Shown: positions 22,454 to 32,451 of the stretch, one piece after another
How the letters are laid out: every line of letters begins with the position of its first letter
Position numbering within the stretch: the first letter of the stretch is position 1
Assembly: GCA_003988855.1 (NCBI GenBank)
Contig: QYAI01000090.1
Span: 1-64,000, forward strand
Direction: 5' to 3'
Source of the DNA: Arachnopeziza araneosa
Lineage: Eukaryota > Ascomycota > Leotiomycetes > Helotiales > Arachnopezizaceae
Length of the DNA stretch: 64,000 bases
The notes under the pieces: model-generated
Told to the model about the DNA's origin: nothing
The model's input: only the letters and a program-made list of their open reading frames with translations
Databases searched by the model: none
Translations under genes and position numbers: made by a program

Positions 22454-23158
22454 CTATATCTCCACCTTTTCTGCGTTGTGTTCCTTCAAACCTACCAGAT
22501 ACCTCGTTCCGGCATCCAGCAACCACCAGCTCGTAAGTTCATGTATCCAAAAGACTAACCCTTTCTCAAGCGGCATGACCTCCTTCTCATCCGGCCGCTT
22601 CCACATCACCGTCCTAGTACTGAAGACCGTCTCATCACCAATTTCTTCCACCATGCATACTAACCTCCCATCAATAGCCGAACCGGGAGATTTCATGGCG
22701 AACTCTACCCTTCCGGGGTTTCTAAATACCACTTCATAAAGCCCGCAAACGACATCTTTTTCTACGAAATTGAGTCTTGAAATGTGAGCTGGAAGGAAGG
22801 TAGGCCGAGTAGCGGCCGGGGTCATCAGGCGGATAAGCCGAGCTTGTGGGAGACCAGAGAAGCGGTGCATCGTGTGACGGAGGTACATGGTAAGGAGGCT
22901 GTCGATGTCATGGGAGGGGAGGAGGCCTGTCCTGATAGCTTTCGAGGCATAATCGCTCACAGAAAGGCATTTGTTTTGCACAACTGACGAAGGGATGGAT
23001 GAGATCCCATCTGAGTTTGATTTTGTGATGACGCCGTAGTACTCTTCATGTCTGATGTCTTGCGCGAGGCTATGATGGAGACTTCGGAGGTAGAGGATTG
23101 GAACGAGGACAATTGCTAGGGAGGAAACCCCTATTGACAATGCGGAAGAGTGGTTCAT
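22454..23158 (-). CDS. Hypothetical membrane-anchored protein
   Basis: 234 aa from the ATG at 23158. One N-terminal transmembrane anchor (about residues 5-23, SIGVSSLAIVLVPILYL) is followed by a 210-residue soluble domain with LLTMYLRHTMHRFSGLP, FVEKDVVCGLYEVVFRNPGRVEFAM and ETVFSTRTVMWKRP blocks. The alternating hydrophobic pattern of the second half suggests a beta-rich fold such as a hotdog or START-like domain, but I do not recognise a family. It lies 200 bp from the BCS1-like gene, tail to tail. Real gene likely from codon pattern and clear domain-like composition. Confidence 0.65.
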   Translation of the reverse strand: MNHSSALSIGVSSLAIVLVPILYLRSLHHSLAQDIRHEEYYGVITKSNSDGISSIPSSVVQNKCLSVSDYASKAIRTGLLPSHDIDSLLTMYLRHTMHRFSGLPQARLIRLMTPAATRPTFLPAHISRLNFVEKDVVCGLYEVVFRNPGRVEFAMKSPGSAIDGRLVCMVEEIGDETVFSTRTVMWKRPDEKEVMPLEKGLVFWIHELTSWWLLDAGTRYLVGLKEHNAEKVEI

Positions 23159-23579
23159 ATTGAAAATTGCAAACTTAATCAATCTTNAAGGTTAGGAGCT
23201 AGGTGTTGCGCTTCTTCGAACTTCGTCGGCGGAGGTTGTCGTCGATTAGTCATAACGTCCCGTAATACTCGGTCTAATCTCCCCGAAGACTATCTTCTCA
23301 TTGAACCCAACCAGCGTTAGACATGCTTACGCAAATCTACTTTTGTAGAACNATCTAACCTCAAAACAACGAGTCGTGTGCAATTGTAACGTGCGAAGAA
23401 GTACGTTGATCAACGTTTCGAAGATTCCTTCTCGAAGTTCCCACTGTTGGATCATATGAACATCGGATTGACTGCCGACTCGGAGACAGGATATCGAAAA
23501 ACAGCGCCATGATAGATTTAAAGTCCAATTAGAAGAGCTATGGAGTTTTATACCAAGGACGAGCAGATATTGGTGAATG
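23159..23579. other. Intergenic region
   Basis: 421 bases between two minus-strand genes, containing the promoter of the membrane-anchored orphan and the 3' flank of the zinc-finger gene. Nothing else visible. Confidence 0.5.
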
Positions 23580-25072
23580 TCAATCACCAGGGTCCGGACT
23601 AGGCGACCCTCTTTGCATTTTCTCAAGAGTTTGAGGCATCCACATCTCAATCTTTTTTCCTTCCTTGACAAAGTGAAGATCTAGATGATCAAACCGCACC
23701 CTAGTGGCTACTTCCCCCCTATTCCTGATGCTAATGTGTTTCCTGCAGAATCCACACCAAAAGCTATGAGCATGATAGGGTGTGATGAGTCTTGAGTTGC
23801 TGACTCGTAACGGGGCTTCTTTTCCATGAACTGCTCTTACATGTCGGACAAAATCGGCCATCCTGAAAAAGATTTTCTCACATCGTGTATCATTCATACC
23901 TGCGGGTGCAAGTCTGTCACATTTCCATGATGAAATGTTAAGATGCTGCGATATCTCATGTCGTTTCCAATCGTCTTTGCTTCCAAAAGTTCTGACGCAT
24001 CTAGAGAAAGTACATCCATAAGGACGCTCGTGCCGTCTCATATGCTTCCTGAATTCTGTCAGCAAGTTTCACTCCTAGGGCGTAGCTGCTCACTTCAAAT
24101 CACAAGGACGGCCTGTGAACTTTTGGCAAATGCCGCACGTCACAAATTTCTTGCTCAATTCATGTGTGTTGCCATAGAGGCCCACGGTAGCATCCGTGAG
24201 ACTCTTTATTTGATTGGCTAGGCGGGTTTTGTTTTCCTGATATTTCGAGATATGTACCGTATCTGCTGATCCTGCAAGGAAATCCACGGGTTGCTGGTTA
24301 GCAAAACCATGAATTTTCTCCATTGATTCGGGTGGAGACGGTTTGCGCTTTCGAGAATTGACATTTAATCCACAACCTGCTGTGTTTATCAGCTCCGTCG
24401 AGCCTGCACTCGGTAGTAAGATTGCAGGTTTATACAAGTCCATATTGCTTGGGAAAACATTGGGAGGAGAATATATGACAACGCGCTTCTCATTGAGGCC
24501 TACATTACTCGGAGAAACTATATCTGGATTGTTCCACGACCGAGCTTCAGGAGTAGAAGGAGTTGAGAACTCGGCACGTGATCTGCTGCTTGAGTTTCGG
24601 CGCATTTGAACTTGGCTGGGTGATATTACCGCAGGATCCTCCCAAAAATATTCTGTTTGAATTGATGACAGAAGTACATGGCGTGATTCGGGCCGGAATG
24701 GGGACGTGTGTTGCTCGAAAGAAGAACTGATAGACGACGACCTTGAAGCTACTTCTAGTTGATGTTGTTCGCTTGCCTCTGAAAGACAAACGGATAGGAG
24801 NGAGTCACTAAGATTGGTCAGAATATATGCCTTCCAGTGAAAAGCATGTACGGTACCTTGATGCTTTCCGGCGTAATGAGCGACCGCGATGTTCCGTTGG
24901 TTCGAATTCCGGTTCTTCAATCACCTGCTCTTCGAGCTGTCGATCTCCATATCGACAGTTGTTGCGAAAGTCCCAATCCCATGGCCAGTCTTCATAAGAT
25001 TTACCTATTTCCGGTGTTTCCACATGAAGGAGTTCAAGTGTTTCTGCTGGCATGGAATTTTGCTGTTGCATC
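23580..25072 (-). CDS. C2H2 zinc-finger protein (probable transcription factor), 5' exons uncertain
   Basis: The last exon is 24048-23580. A 45-nt intron (24093-24049, GTGAGC donor, TGCTGAC branch, acceptor ATTCAG) joins it to the exon ending at 24094. That join completes a classical finger, CGIC-x12-HMRRH, followed by CTFSRC...HEISQH and a third Cys/His block (WKCDRL...CEKIFF...HVRAVH). The middle exon (24094 to about 24785) is Ser/Pro-rich with SPSQV/SPSNV-like repeats and a basic SRKRKPSPPE patch that may be a nuclear signal. An upstream open segment with an ATG at 25072 (MQQQNSMPAETLELL, then acidic EDWPWDWDF) looks like the N-terminus, but the obvious donor (AAG|GTACCG at 24857/24856) is out of phase with the obvious acceptor (24786), so this join is unresolved. 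DNA targets are unknown. Confidence 0.7.
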
Positions 25073-25203
25073 TTTGATAACCACCGAAATAATTTGGGGG
25101 GTTGTTGTAGCCAACAGAATGTTGAACTTGTAGTAAAAGAACTTAAGGTNGTGATGCTGAGCTGCGAGGGGAAACTTAATAATTTATGTATCATNAGAGC
25201 CTC

Positions 25204-25247
25204 GCGGTTCGCAAATCGCTTACCTCTGCTTGCAGATTGCGAACCGC
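25204..25247. repeat. Perfect 11-bp inverted repeat around a potential splice donor
   Basis: GCGGTTCGCAA at 25204-25214 is matched exactly by TTGCGAACCGC at 25237-25247, with a 22-base spacer. On the minus strand the loop contains GAG|GTAAGC, a good 5' splice-site match, in the leader of the zinc-finger gene. A third GCGAACCG copy occurs at 25385-25392. Confidence 0.8.
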
Positions 25248-25540
25248 CTAAGCCACAAGACGCGGTCTGACGTGCAGATTCCTCCAATTGTAACTCGAGC
25301 AGTAAATCAGGAACAAGAAATATGGTTTTTTAATAAAAAAGCAAATCAAAATGGGCCAAATCTGGTTTAGANGATATCAGACATGCGAACCGTCTGAAAT
25401 AGTTAGTGGAAGGAACGACAAGTTCAGGGAACCTTCGGTTGCATTACCAGAACAATTGAGACAACATATATCCAAAATAGCAGTTTAGAAGCAAATATAT
25501 ACAATTCGAAACGCTATGGCGATATCTAACTTGGTATAAT

Positions 25541-27651
25541 CTAGACAGCATCTCCCCTCGAGGTAGTTTTTTCCTTGAGACGCAGCACCCTTCTACTGCG
25601 TTTCCTAAAACCCACCATACGTGCCTCATCTGTGACTCCAATCCTTCCGACAGCCATATCTTCTAGTGATTTGCTAGGAATAACATACTGTCTGGATTTG
25701 GACTTCCGTCCGCGTCTGCGCTCTGTCTCAGTACCTCTGGCATCCTGGACTTCTGGGATCCAGGCCCATGTAAACAAAGCTCCCAATGCCATAGCAAGGG
25801 AGAAACCTATCAGTATCCAGCCCAAGGTATGTGAATTGGGATTCGAGACATTTGTATATGGNAGGAAGGATTGCACAACAACGCTGCCTAACTTTCCGGA
25901 TGCCGCGGATATACCGTGGCACGTACCACGATATCGAGTTGGGAAAATCTCGGCTGGGATGATGAAGGTCAATGTATTTGGCCCTATAATAGTCAGTTAA
26001 GTGAATTGAGTTGACAAGGTAACCTACCTAGATTAAACAACAGCTGGCAAAATATATACAGCGTAATAGTGAGCGCATGTAGATCCGAATTGGCGACTCT
26101 GAAATACGATCCTCCAACAGCAGCAAAGAGAACAGCCATGCCAACAAAAGACCACGCCAGCCACGACTTGCGAGGGATGTAGTTAATGGCTTTTATAAGA
26201 ATGATGCTTCCGAGTAAGGATCCGATAGAGACCGTAATAATCGAGCGAATTCCGTCCTGTTTCAAAATCTCATAAATAGAAAATCCTGGATCAGACGGGT
26301 TTTCCCAGTCAGGAGTGCTTGCCGTCGCCGTAGTATTTAAAACTGGACTAGCGGACCATATCTGAGCGATAACTCGTGGATTATTGATTCCCAGCCCGAG
26401 AAAGGCGAAGTCAAGGAGGAACCAGGTAAAGGATGTCCCCATGAGATATTTGATGTTTCCTTCGTCCCAAAAATATCTCTTCAGTTCAGCATGAGAAAAA
26501 GGATCTGGCAATTCTTCCTCGGGCTCCTCATCCTCCTCATCAGTGTCATCGTCGTCCTCCGGCTCCTCATCCTCTCGGACAGTATCAGGCTGACCAAATG
26601 CAACTCGCCCAGGTTCTGCCAAACCTCCATTACTCGCAANATCATGGTATTCGTGCATCTCTCCACTACTACCCGAAAGTCGTCGTTGTATGTTGTAGTA
26701 TATTTGTGTATCTCTCAACGCGCGGGCTCCATCTTGATCCACATCTAGCGTATATCGAGGAGATTCGGGAATTGTGAGTCGGAAAAGGATCGCGATGAGG
26801 GCGGGAATAGCTCCGACTCCAATGACATATCTCCAAATCCGATCCACGATAGTAGCAGCTTCAACATGTTGCGAAGCAGCTGTCATATTGGCCAGACCGG
26901 CATTGCGTCCTACAGTCAATAAGACAGCAAGTCCAACGACGGACGCCATAAGTTGGCCCAGGGGCTGCATCAGGAAGACGGCTGCCATCATTCTGGCTCG
27001 AGCTCGGCGAGGGGCAAACCTATAAGATATCAGCAAGGCTCTCCGATCCGCTCTGCATGCACGCGTACTCTGCCGTTATGACTGCACTCAAAGGGTATTC
27101 CGCTCCTATGCCACAGCCTACAAACCAGCGCCAGAACATGATCCATCCCAGAATGTTCATTGAACCATTATTGTATCCAGCGGAGCACTGTACCAGACCC
27201 AAGGTTCCAAAGATTACCACTATCAACTCCAGCCCGTACAGCTTTCGCCGTCCATATCGATCTGCCAGGAAGCCAAAGATCAATTGGCCCATGATGGAAC
27301 CGGCCAGGGTAATGGCATTGATGTCGGTCTCATGATTCTGAGCTGGGTCGTCTTGCCAGTAGACGAAAGCTAGGGAAGGTAGGATGACGTTGGTCGCGAA
27401 GAGATTATAGGAATCGGTGAAGAAACCTGAGCCTGCAACAGCCCAGATCTGCCAATCGAAGCCATTCGCATCGATGTCGCCGCATATTTGGTCACGTTTG
27501 TTCTTGTTGGTCTGGAGTGAAGTTAGAATAGCGATCTCGCTTAGGCACTGAAGCCTGTGGATGCTAGGTGGTGGGAGCGACCAACCTCATGGTGTCTTCC
27601 AACATCCGTTGGATTGATCCACAGCTTTGGGAACAGACTTCGAAAGCTCAT
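25541..27651 (-). CDS. Phosphate:H+ symporter, MFS (PHO84-like) with acidic central loop
   Basis: Four exons, 27651-27586, 27511-27063, 27019-26028 and 25983-25541 (introns 74, 43 and 44 nt), give 649 aa. The first exon starts with ATG at 27651 and encodes MSFRSLFPKLWINPTDVGRH. It joins in phase to GFDWQIWAVAGSGFFTDSYNLF, the first helix of the phosphate-transporter subfamily. MFS signatures follow: GFLADRYGRRKLYG, the GCGIGAEYPLSAVI helix, RRARARMMAAVFLMQPLGQ, IPESPRYTLD, and in the C-terminal half FIIPAEIFPTRYRGTCHGISAASGKLG. The central cytosolic loop carries about 23 residues that are nearly all Asp/Glu (DNA 26506-26574), absent from yeast Pho84 as far as I know. The tail is basic and Arg/Lys-rich. 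Role: proton-coupled phosphate uptake at the plasma membrane. Substrate is from family knowledge. Confidence 0.88.
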
Positions 27652-28351
27652 GATGAATGTGGTGCTCTCCTTGGTACATGCTGAGCGCCGGTTCTTGGGA
27701 GGGGAGTGCGCTGAAGATATTACGGCGCATCAAGATAGCCTCGCTCTCATAGTCGAATTCGCTCACCAAGAGGAGTCGGAGTCATCTGCGCCAGGGGCGA
27801 GTTGACGTCCCAAGTAACAGGGCGAAGCAATCGATAGTGCGAGGCTCTTGGAGGATTTGCCTCGCCAGAACAGCCTGTCGCAGCGTTGCTAGTTCTGCAG
27901 GGTCGTTTCCCTGAACCCGTCAGGGCATCTCGTTCAGGCCAGGAGACCAAGCTTGTTCATTTGACTTGCAGCAGCCGATTTCCCGTGTTGACCAAAGCGG
28001 CAACGCAAAATATCTCACCCATACAAACGGGGCACGTTGCTGCCCATAGAGCCGCAACTGCAGATGCCTACAGTTGATCTGAACAACCCAATTCCAGAGC
28101 CAAGCAGGTGGAGGTAGGGAAGCTACAGGCACTGCCCCGCGCCGACTCAGCGCCCCAAACTCATGGCATCGATTCTGCTCGCACGACCTCTTTCCTCTCC
28201 CATTTCCGTTGTGGAAGCCCTTCTGGTTGTTCCTGACCTGAAGGCCTCCCCAACTCTTCTGCTATATACTATGCGATTTTGAAAGCGCTATGTTTACCGT
28301 AATCTTCATCTTCTTGATTTTTCCCTTTCATATTGAGCGTTCGCTTTGGCA
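27652..28351. other. Divergent promoter region
   Basis: 700 bases between the phosphate transporter (minus) and the coiled-coil orphan (plus). TATATACTATG occurs at about 28262 upstream of the plus-strand gene. No coding region is supported. Confidence 0.5.
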
Positions 28352-30287
28352 ATGTTTCCCCCACCCGGGTATTCGATCAACGACTTGATCACAGTCGCTG
28401 GTTGGGTCAAAAGCGTCTACGACGCCTTTTTCGATGAATTCAAGAAAGCCGATTCCCAGCTGGAAGATCTTGCTCGCGATGTCGACACATTTCAAGAGAG
28501 GCTGCGACAATATCAGCACAATCTTGCCAGCTCGGGCCGGGTGGATCCAGGGAAGGAATCGGTGCGAAAGACCTTGATTCAGTGCGCGAACTTCCTGGAC
28601 GAATACAAATCTGCGAGGAAAGGCAAGGATGGGCGGAGAAAATCTTTCATGGGCAAAGTCAAGACGGGCCTCTTTGCGACGGAAGAAGAGGAGTTGAAGC
28701 GTCTGAGAGGTATGCTTAACGAGCACAAGCTTGACATGGTGCTCGAGTCGGTCAATATCATGTCGTAGGTTTCCTACCACCACTTGATGCGTTCAAGCTA
28801 ACTCATTCTACAGACAAGAGCATCGGTCACGTCAGTTGATAAGCGCACCGATTTCAATTCCAGGACGAACCTCGACCTCACTTAATATATCCGAAGACAC
28901 TACGACTCCCATTTCCCCTCCATCTACTCCTAATATATTCTTAGGAAGTCCGCTCTTGGGCCAAGGAAACTTCGATCCTGTACCTACACGTCCAGCTCAA
29001 TTCTTAAGCCGGAATACTTCTTTCGACAGTGAAGCTAAAGCAGTAACCCCATCCCAAATCATTCCGAAACCAGCGCCACCAACAGCACTTCTTCAACGTC
29101 CGCCGAATGTAGAACAGCAATGTACTACAACTATCGAATTTTCCCTTCCAGAGCCTGTTCTGTTACACGGTGCTGGTGAAGTCAACCATGGGCCAAAGAA
29201 AAAGGAAAGTATGAAATTCAGTCGGAAACCCCTTGGCAGCGACTATGAACGCGGCCGACAGATTGAGATCCGAGATCAAACAGGCAAACAGTGTTTTCGT
29301 CATCGAATAAGGATCTCGCCAGAAGACTCACTGTACCCTTACACATGGCATAAAAATTATCAAAAGATTCCGGGTTGCTTCGTCGTCAGTCTCAAAGATG
29401 TTCCACCTCCCAATCACAAGGTCTCTCGAAATGGAGGCGAACAAGTGCGGCCTACGTCAATCCCGGTTTACGTTTTCACNAACCAGAAAGATTATGAAGA
29501 TTTCCAAGGGCAAGTCCGTGGGAAACTATTGGCAGCAACGTTCGAGGTTGATTTTATCAACTCGGCTCTCTCGTCGAATAAAAAGCATGAAGCGTCAAGC
29601 CAACACCTTAAAATATGGAGAGATCGCTTCTCTAAAGAGTGTTCAGTTTCATACTATGCGAGCGCGGCTGAGAAGCCTGGGCATGTTGAATATCCAATAT
29701 CCATGTTCCAAGCAGATATTGAGGAAGTCAACTTGAACATCCGCTTGAATTTTATAGCAGCCGCCTCTGCTACACCTAAAAAGGCACGAACCTTTTCTAC
29801 AGCATTCAGTAAATCTCCAACTGAAAGCTCATCAAGCAATGCTACACAATGTAAGCATACCAATAGCTCTTGGAGTTTATATCCTAACATTACTGCAGCT
29901 CCGCGCATCTTCGACCGCACGAATAGCGGAATATTCTCAGCCAGCTCAGCCACAACTTCCGCACCGCCATCTCGAATGTCGGTAGCCAGCAGCAATTTTT
30001 CAGGATCAGGACAGACACCAAACTCGGACACAGAGTCCGCACTCGAATCTCAAGCCAAGAGGTTAAAATACCTTGACTTTGAATTTTCCGATGAGACAGG
30101 TGGTGAAACAGCACGGTTCCAAGAACTATACAAGGAATTGCGCAAAGAAACAGTAACCACAGGGTTAGACCGTGTTATCGATTGGCAGGTGACCACTCAG
30201 CCTGGACGACCAGAGAGCGTTATGAGTACTTCGCCTCGGGGAACACCATACATTAGATCGCCAGAAATGGGAGCCAGTGGAGGTTAA
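28352..30287 (+). CDS. Hypothetical protein with helical N-terminal domain
   Basis: Exons 28352-28764 and 28814-30287 (49-nt intron, TCGTAGGT donor, CTAAC branch, CTACAG acceptor) give 628 aa. Residues 1-138 are helical and coiled-coil-like (SINDLITVAGWVKSVYDAFFDEFKKADSQ, then FQERLRQY and LRGMLNEHKLDMVLESVNIM). This resembles the helical N-terminal modules that precede effector or NACHT domains in many fungal proteins, but no ATPase follows. Residues 140-260 are Ser/Pro/Thr-rich. Residues 270-450 form a more ordered part (IEIRDQTGKQCFRHRIRISP, GCFVVSLKDVPPPNHKV). The end is again disordered. I do not recognise a family and assign no function. One N at 29480. Confidence 0.75.
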
Positions 30288-31120
30288 CCAGATCCTCGAG
30301 GAGCAGTAGAATGAATTCGATCCGGCTCAAATGCCATGACCTTCACCGACGAAAGAGCGACAGGCAGCCGTATGTTCCNTTTGAGGCAAAACCGCTTTGG
30401 TTTCATAAACAATCGCAGAAATTCGCATGAAAAACCATACGCCAAAAAGTAGAATTGCTTCGTTATGCCACAGGAAGTCAATACTTTGTTATTTCGATTA
30501 TGGCTTCTAGGATTACGTGCAGAGGGATCTTGAAATGGTCGCAAGTGTCGACTCGGCTCCAAGATCTCTATGGTGGCGAGTAACACACGCTTTCCAAGAA
30601 TGAGTTTCGAAATTGAATAGATGTGTACNTTTGGTTCTCGCAGATCTTTCACGGAGAAAAGTTATCTGTAGATTGAAGAAACCAAATTTGGAAGTCACCT
30701 CGGGGGACGTGAGTACAAACAAGCATCACGCTCGGTTCAGGGGGTCTCTAACACACCAACAAAACTACACACCTTGTACATATCAAGATATCAAAATAAG
30801 ATTTATACTTCACAACGTGGAGACATATTCCAAAAAATCACGTGCTGGTAGCAACCCCACTATCAAATCACTCCACTTCTTATCTTTGAATCTGTACATT
30901 TTCAGGATCTAAGTTACCTAACATTCACAGAAATGTATTTAATCCGTACTACAGTACACAGACTGATCTTTCTCAGCCATCTTTGAGGATAATCTGAAAT
31001 TCTCAAAGGAAACCTGTACGACCTTCATCAAGATTCTCCCCACCCTCCCAAGATCAAACACTCTGAGACTAATATTTCAGCGAGGAGGAACAACTGCAAA
31101 AGAGATAAAATTTTTAGACG
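30288..31120. other. Intergenic region
   Basis: 833 bases, A/T-rich, between two plus-strand genes. The last part is the promoter of the DHODH-like gene. No gene visible. Confidence 0.5.
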
Positions 31121-32197
31121 ATGTCCTCCGCTCTTCCCCCTCTTGACATCACACCTCCACTGCTCAATTCCTCCAACCCCTGGGCAACCACCTCATCCGA
31201 CCTCCTCTCCCTTTACCAGAGTCCCTATACGGGAGCCGTGACACTTAGAACCTCTCTGCTGTCGGGCTTTACACAGGCACCGGCAACCCATCAATACACC
31301 TTTTTCTCCACTCAGAAAGGGCATGCGGCATCCAGCATCGAGACTTCATCGACAGGTGAGGGAAGGGGAACGGTATTAGAAGGGGAAGAGAGTAGTCTGA
31401 ATACACTGGGGTACTCTCCCTTCCCTCTCTCGAGCTATCTATCCATCCTCTCCGACTTTGCAACCTCAGGGCTTCTCACACGGCAACCCATCAAGCCATT
31501 CATCGTGTCCGTGACGGGGAGCGCAGCCGAAGTAGCGCAGAGCTACGNAGAAATCACGACTCTCGCATCCAAGAACCTCCCGGGCCTGGGGCTGCTGATG
31601 GAGATCAACCTGTCCTGCCCGAACATCGTAGACAAGCCGCCGCCGGCCTACGATGGGGCGTCGCTGCGGGCCTACATCGCGGCCATCGCGGCGGCGAGAG
31701 CGCAGAGTCAGGGAGCGGATGTGCACGTGGGCATCAAGACGCCGCCGTACACGTACCACGACCAGTTCCGCACGCTCGTCGGGAGCTTGGGGGGCGCGGC
31801 GGGGACGGCGGCAGCGTGTCCGATTGCGTTCATCACGGCGACCAATACCCTGGGCAGCTGTCTCGTTCTGGGCCCTCGGAATGCGCCCGCGCTGGGCTCG
31901 GTCGCGGGGACTGGCATCGGTGGGATGGCGGGGGAGGCGCTGCATCCTCTGGCGCTGGGAAATGTCAAGAGCATTCGAGCGTTGTTGGATGAGAGCGAGA
32001 GCGAGGAGACGAGAAAGATTCAGATTATCGGCATTGGAGGAGTGGGCGATGCGAAGGGGTGGCAGAGGATGCGGAGTGTAGGGGCCAGCTGCGTGGGAGT
32101 GGGAACGGCGTTTGGAAGGAAGGGTGTCGATGTTTTCAAAGAGATTGCGGAGGGGATGGGCCAAGAGGAGTTTGAGTTCAAGTCATTTCCTGTTTGA
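31121..32197 (+). CDS. Dihydroorotate dehydrogenase-like FMN enzyme, class 1 type
   Basis: Intronless, 358 aa TIM-barrel flavoprotein. Class 1 features are the catalytic Cys166 in EINLSCPNIV (class 2 enzymes have Ser), no N-terminal mitochondrial targeting or membrane helix, the VGIKTPPYTYH lysine, an ATNTLG motif, and phosphate-binding GTGIGGMAGEALHPLAL and IIGIGGVGDAKG loops. The family oxidises dihydroorotate in pyrimidine synthesis; class 1A members are soluble and use fumarate. Several pocket residues differ: the FMN-contacting Lys of GAxxTKS appears as Arg (GAVTLRTS, 38-45), and the NSMGLPN loop reads NTLGYSP after an inserted Gly/Glu-rich stretch (about 65-93). Pezizomycotina normally make pyrimidines with a mitochondrial class 2 enzyme, so this may be a paralogue with another substrate. 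The central 350 bp are markedly G/C-rich compared with neighbours. Confidence 0.85.
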   Translation: MSSALPPLDITPPLLNSSNPWATTSSDLLSLYQSPYTGAVTLRTSLLSGFTQAPATHQYTFFSTQKGHAASSIETSSTGEGRGTVLEGEESSLNTLGYSPFPLSSYLSILSDFATSGLLTRQPIKPFIVSVTGSAAEVAQSYXEITTLASKNLPGLGLLMEINLSCPNIVDKPPPAYDGASLRAYIAAIAAARAQSQGADVHVGIKTPPYTYHDQFRTLVGSLGGAAGTAAACPIAFITATNTLGSCLVLGPRNAPALGSVAGTGIGGMAGEALHPLALGNVKSIRALLDESESEETRKIQIIGIGGVGDAKGWQRMRSVGASCVGVGTAFGRKGVDVFKEIAEGMGQEEFEFKSFPV

Positions 32198-32451
32198 TGT
32201 CTTCGGCACATGATGTATGATGAGACACGCAATCGAGACAGGAGTGAGAACAAGTCGAGTTTTTTGTGAGTATATTGTTTAGCATAGTATACCATTCAAT
32301 AAACGAGGCCAGTATATCGACAGTGAAGCGCTCGTCTACTCTTTCTATCACGCCACATTCATTCAGAAGCCACCCCCAGGATCTATTAACTAAGTCATTC
32401 CAATTCTAAAACGCTACTTGCAGCTCCCACGCTCTCGCAGCACACCCAAGT

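Noticed and set aside
24899..24910. GGTTCGAATTCC resembling a tRNA B box
   Set aside because: It lies in an exon-like open frame of the zinc-finger gene. No A box or cloverleaf can be drawn around it.
31466..32164. 232-codon open frame on the minus strand
   Set aside because: Antisense to the G/C-rich DHODH-like gene; high G/C removes stops by chance. Composition is Arg/His/Pro-rich without a fold.
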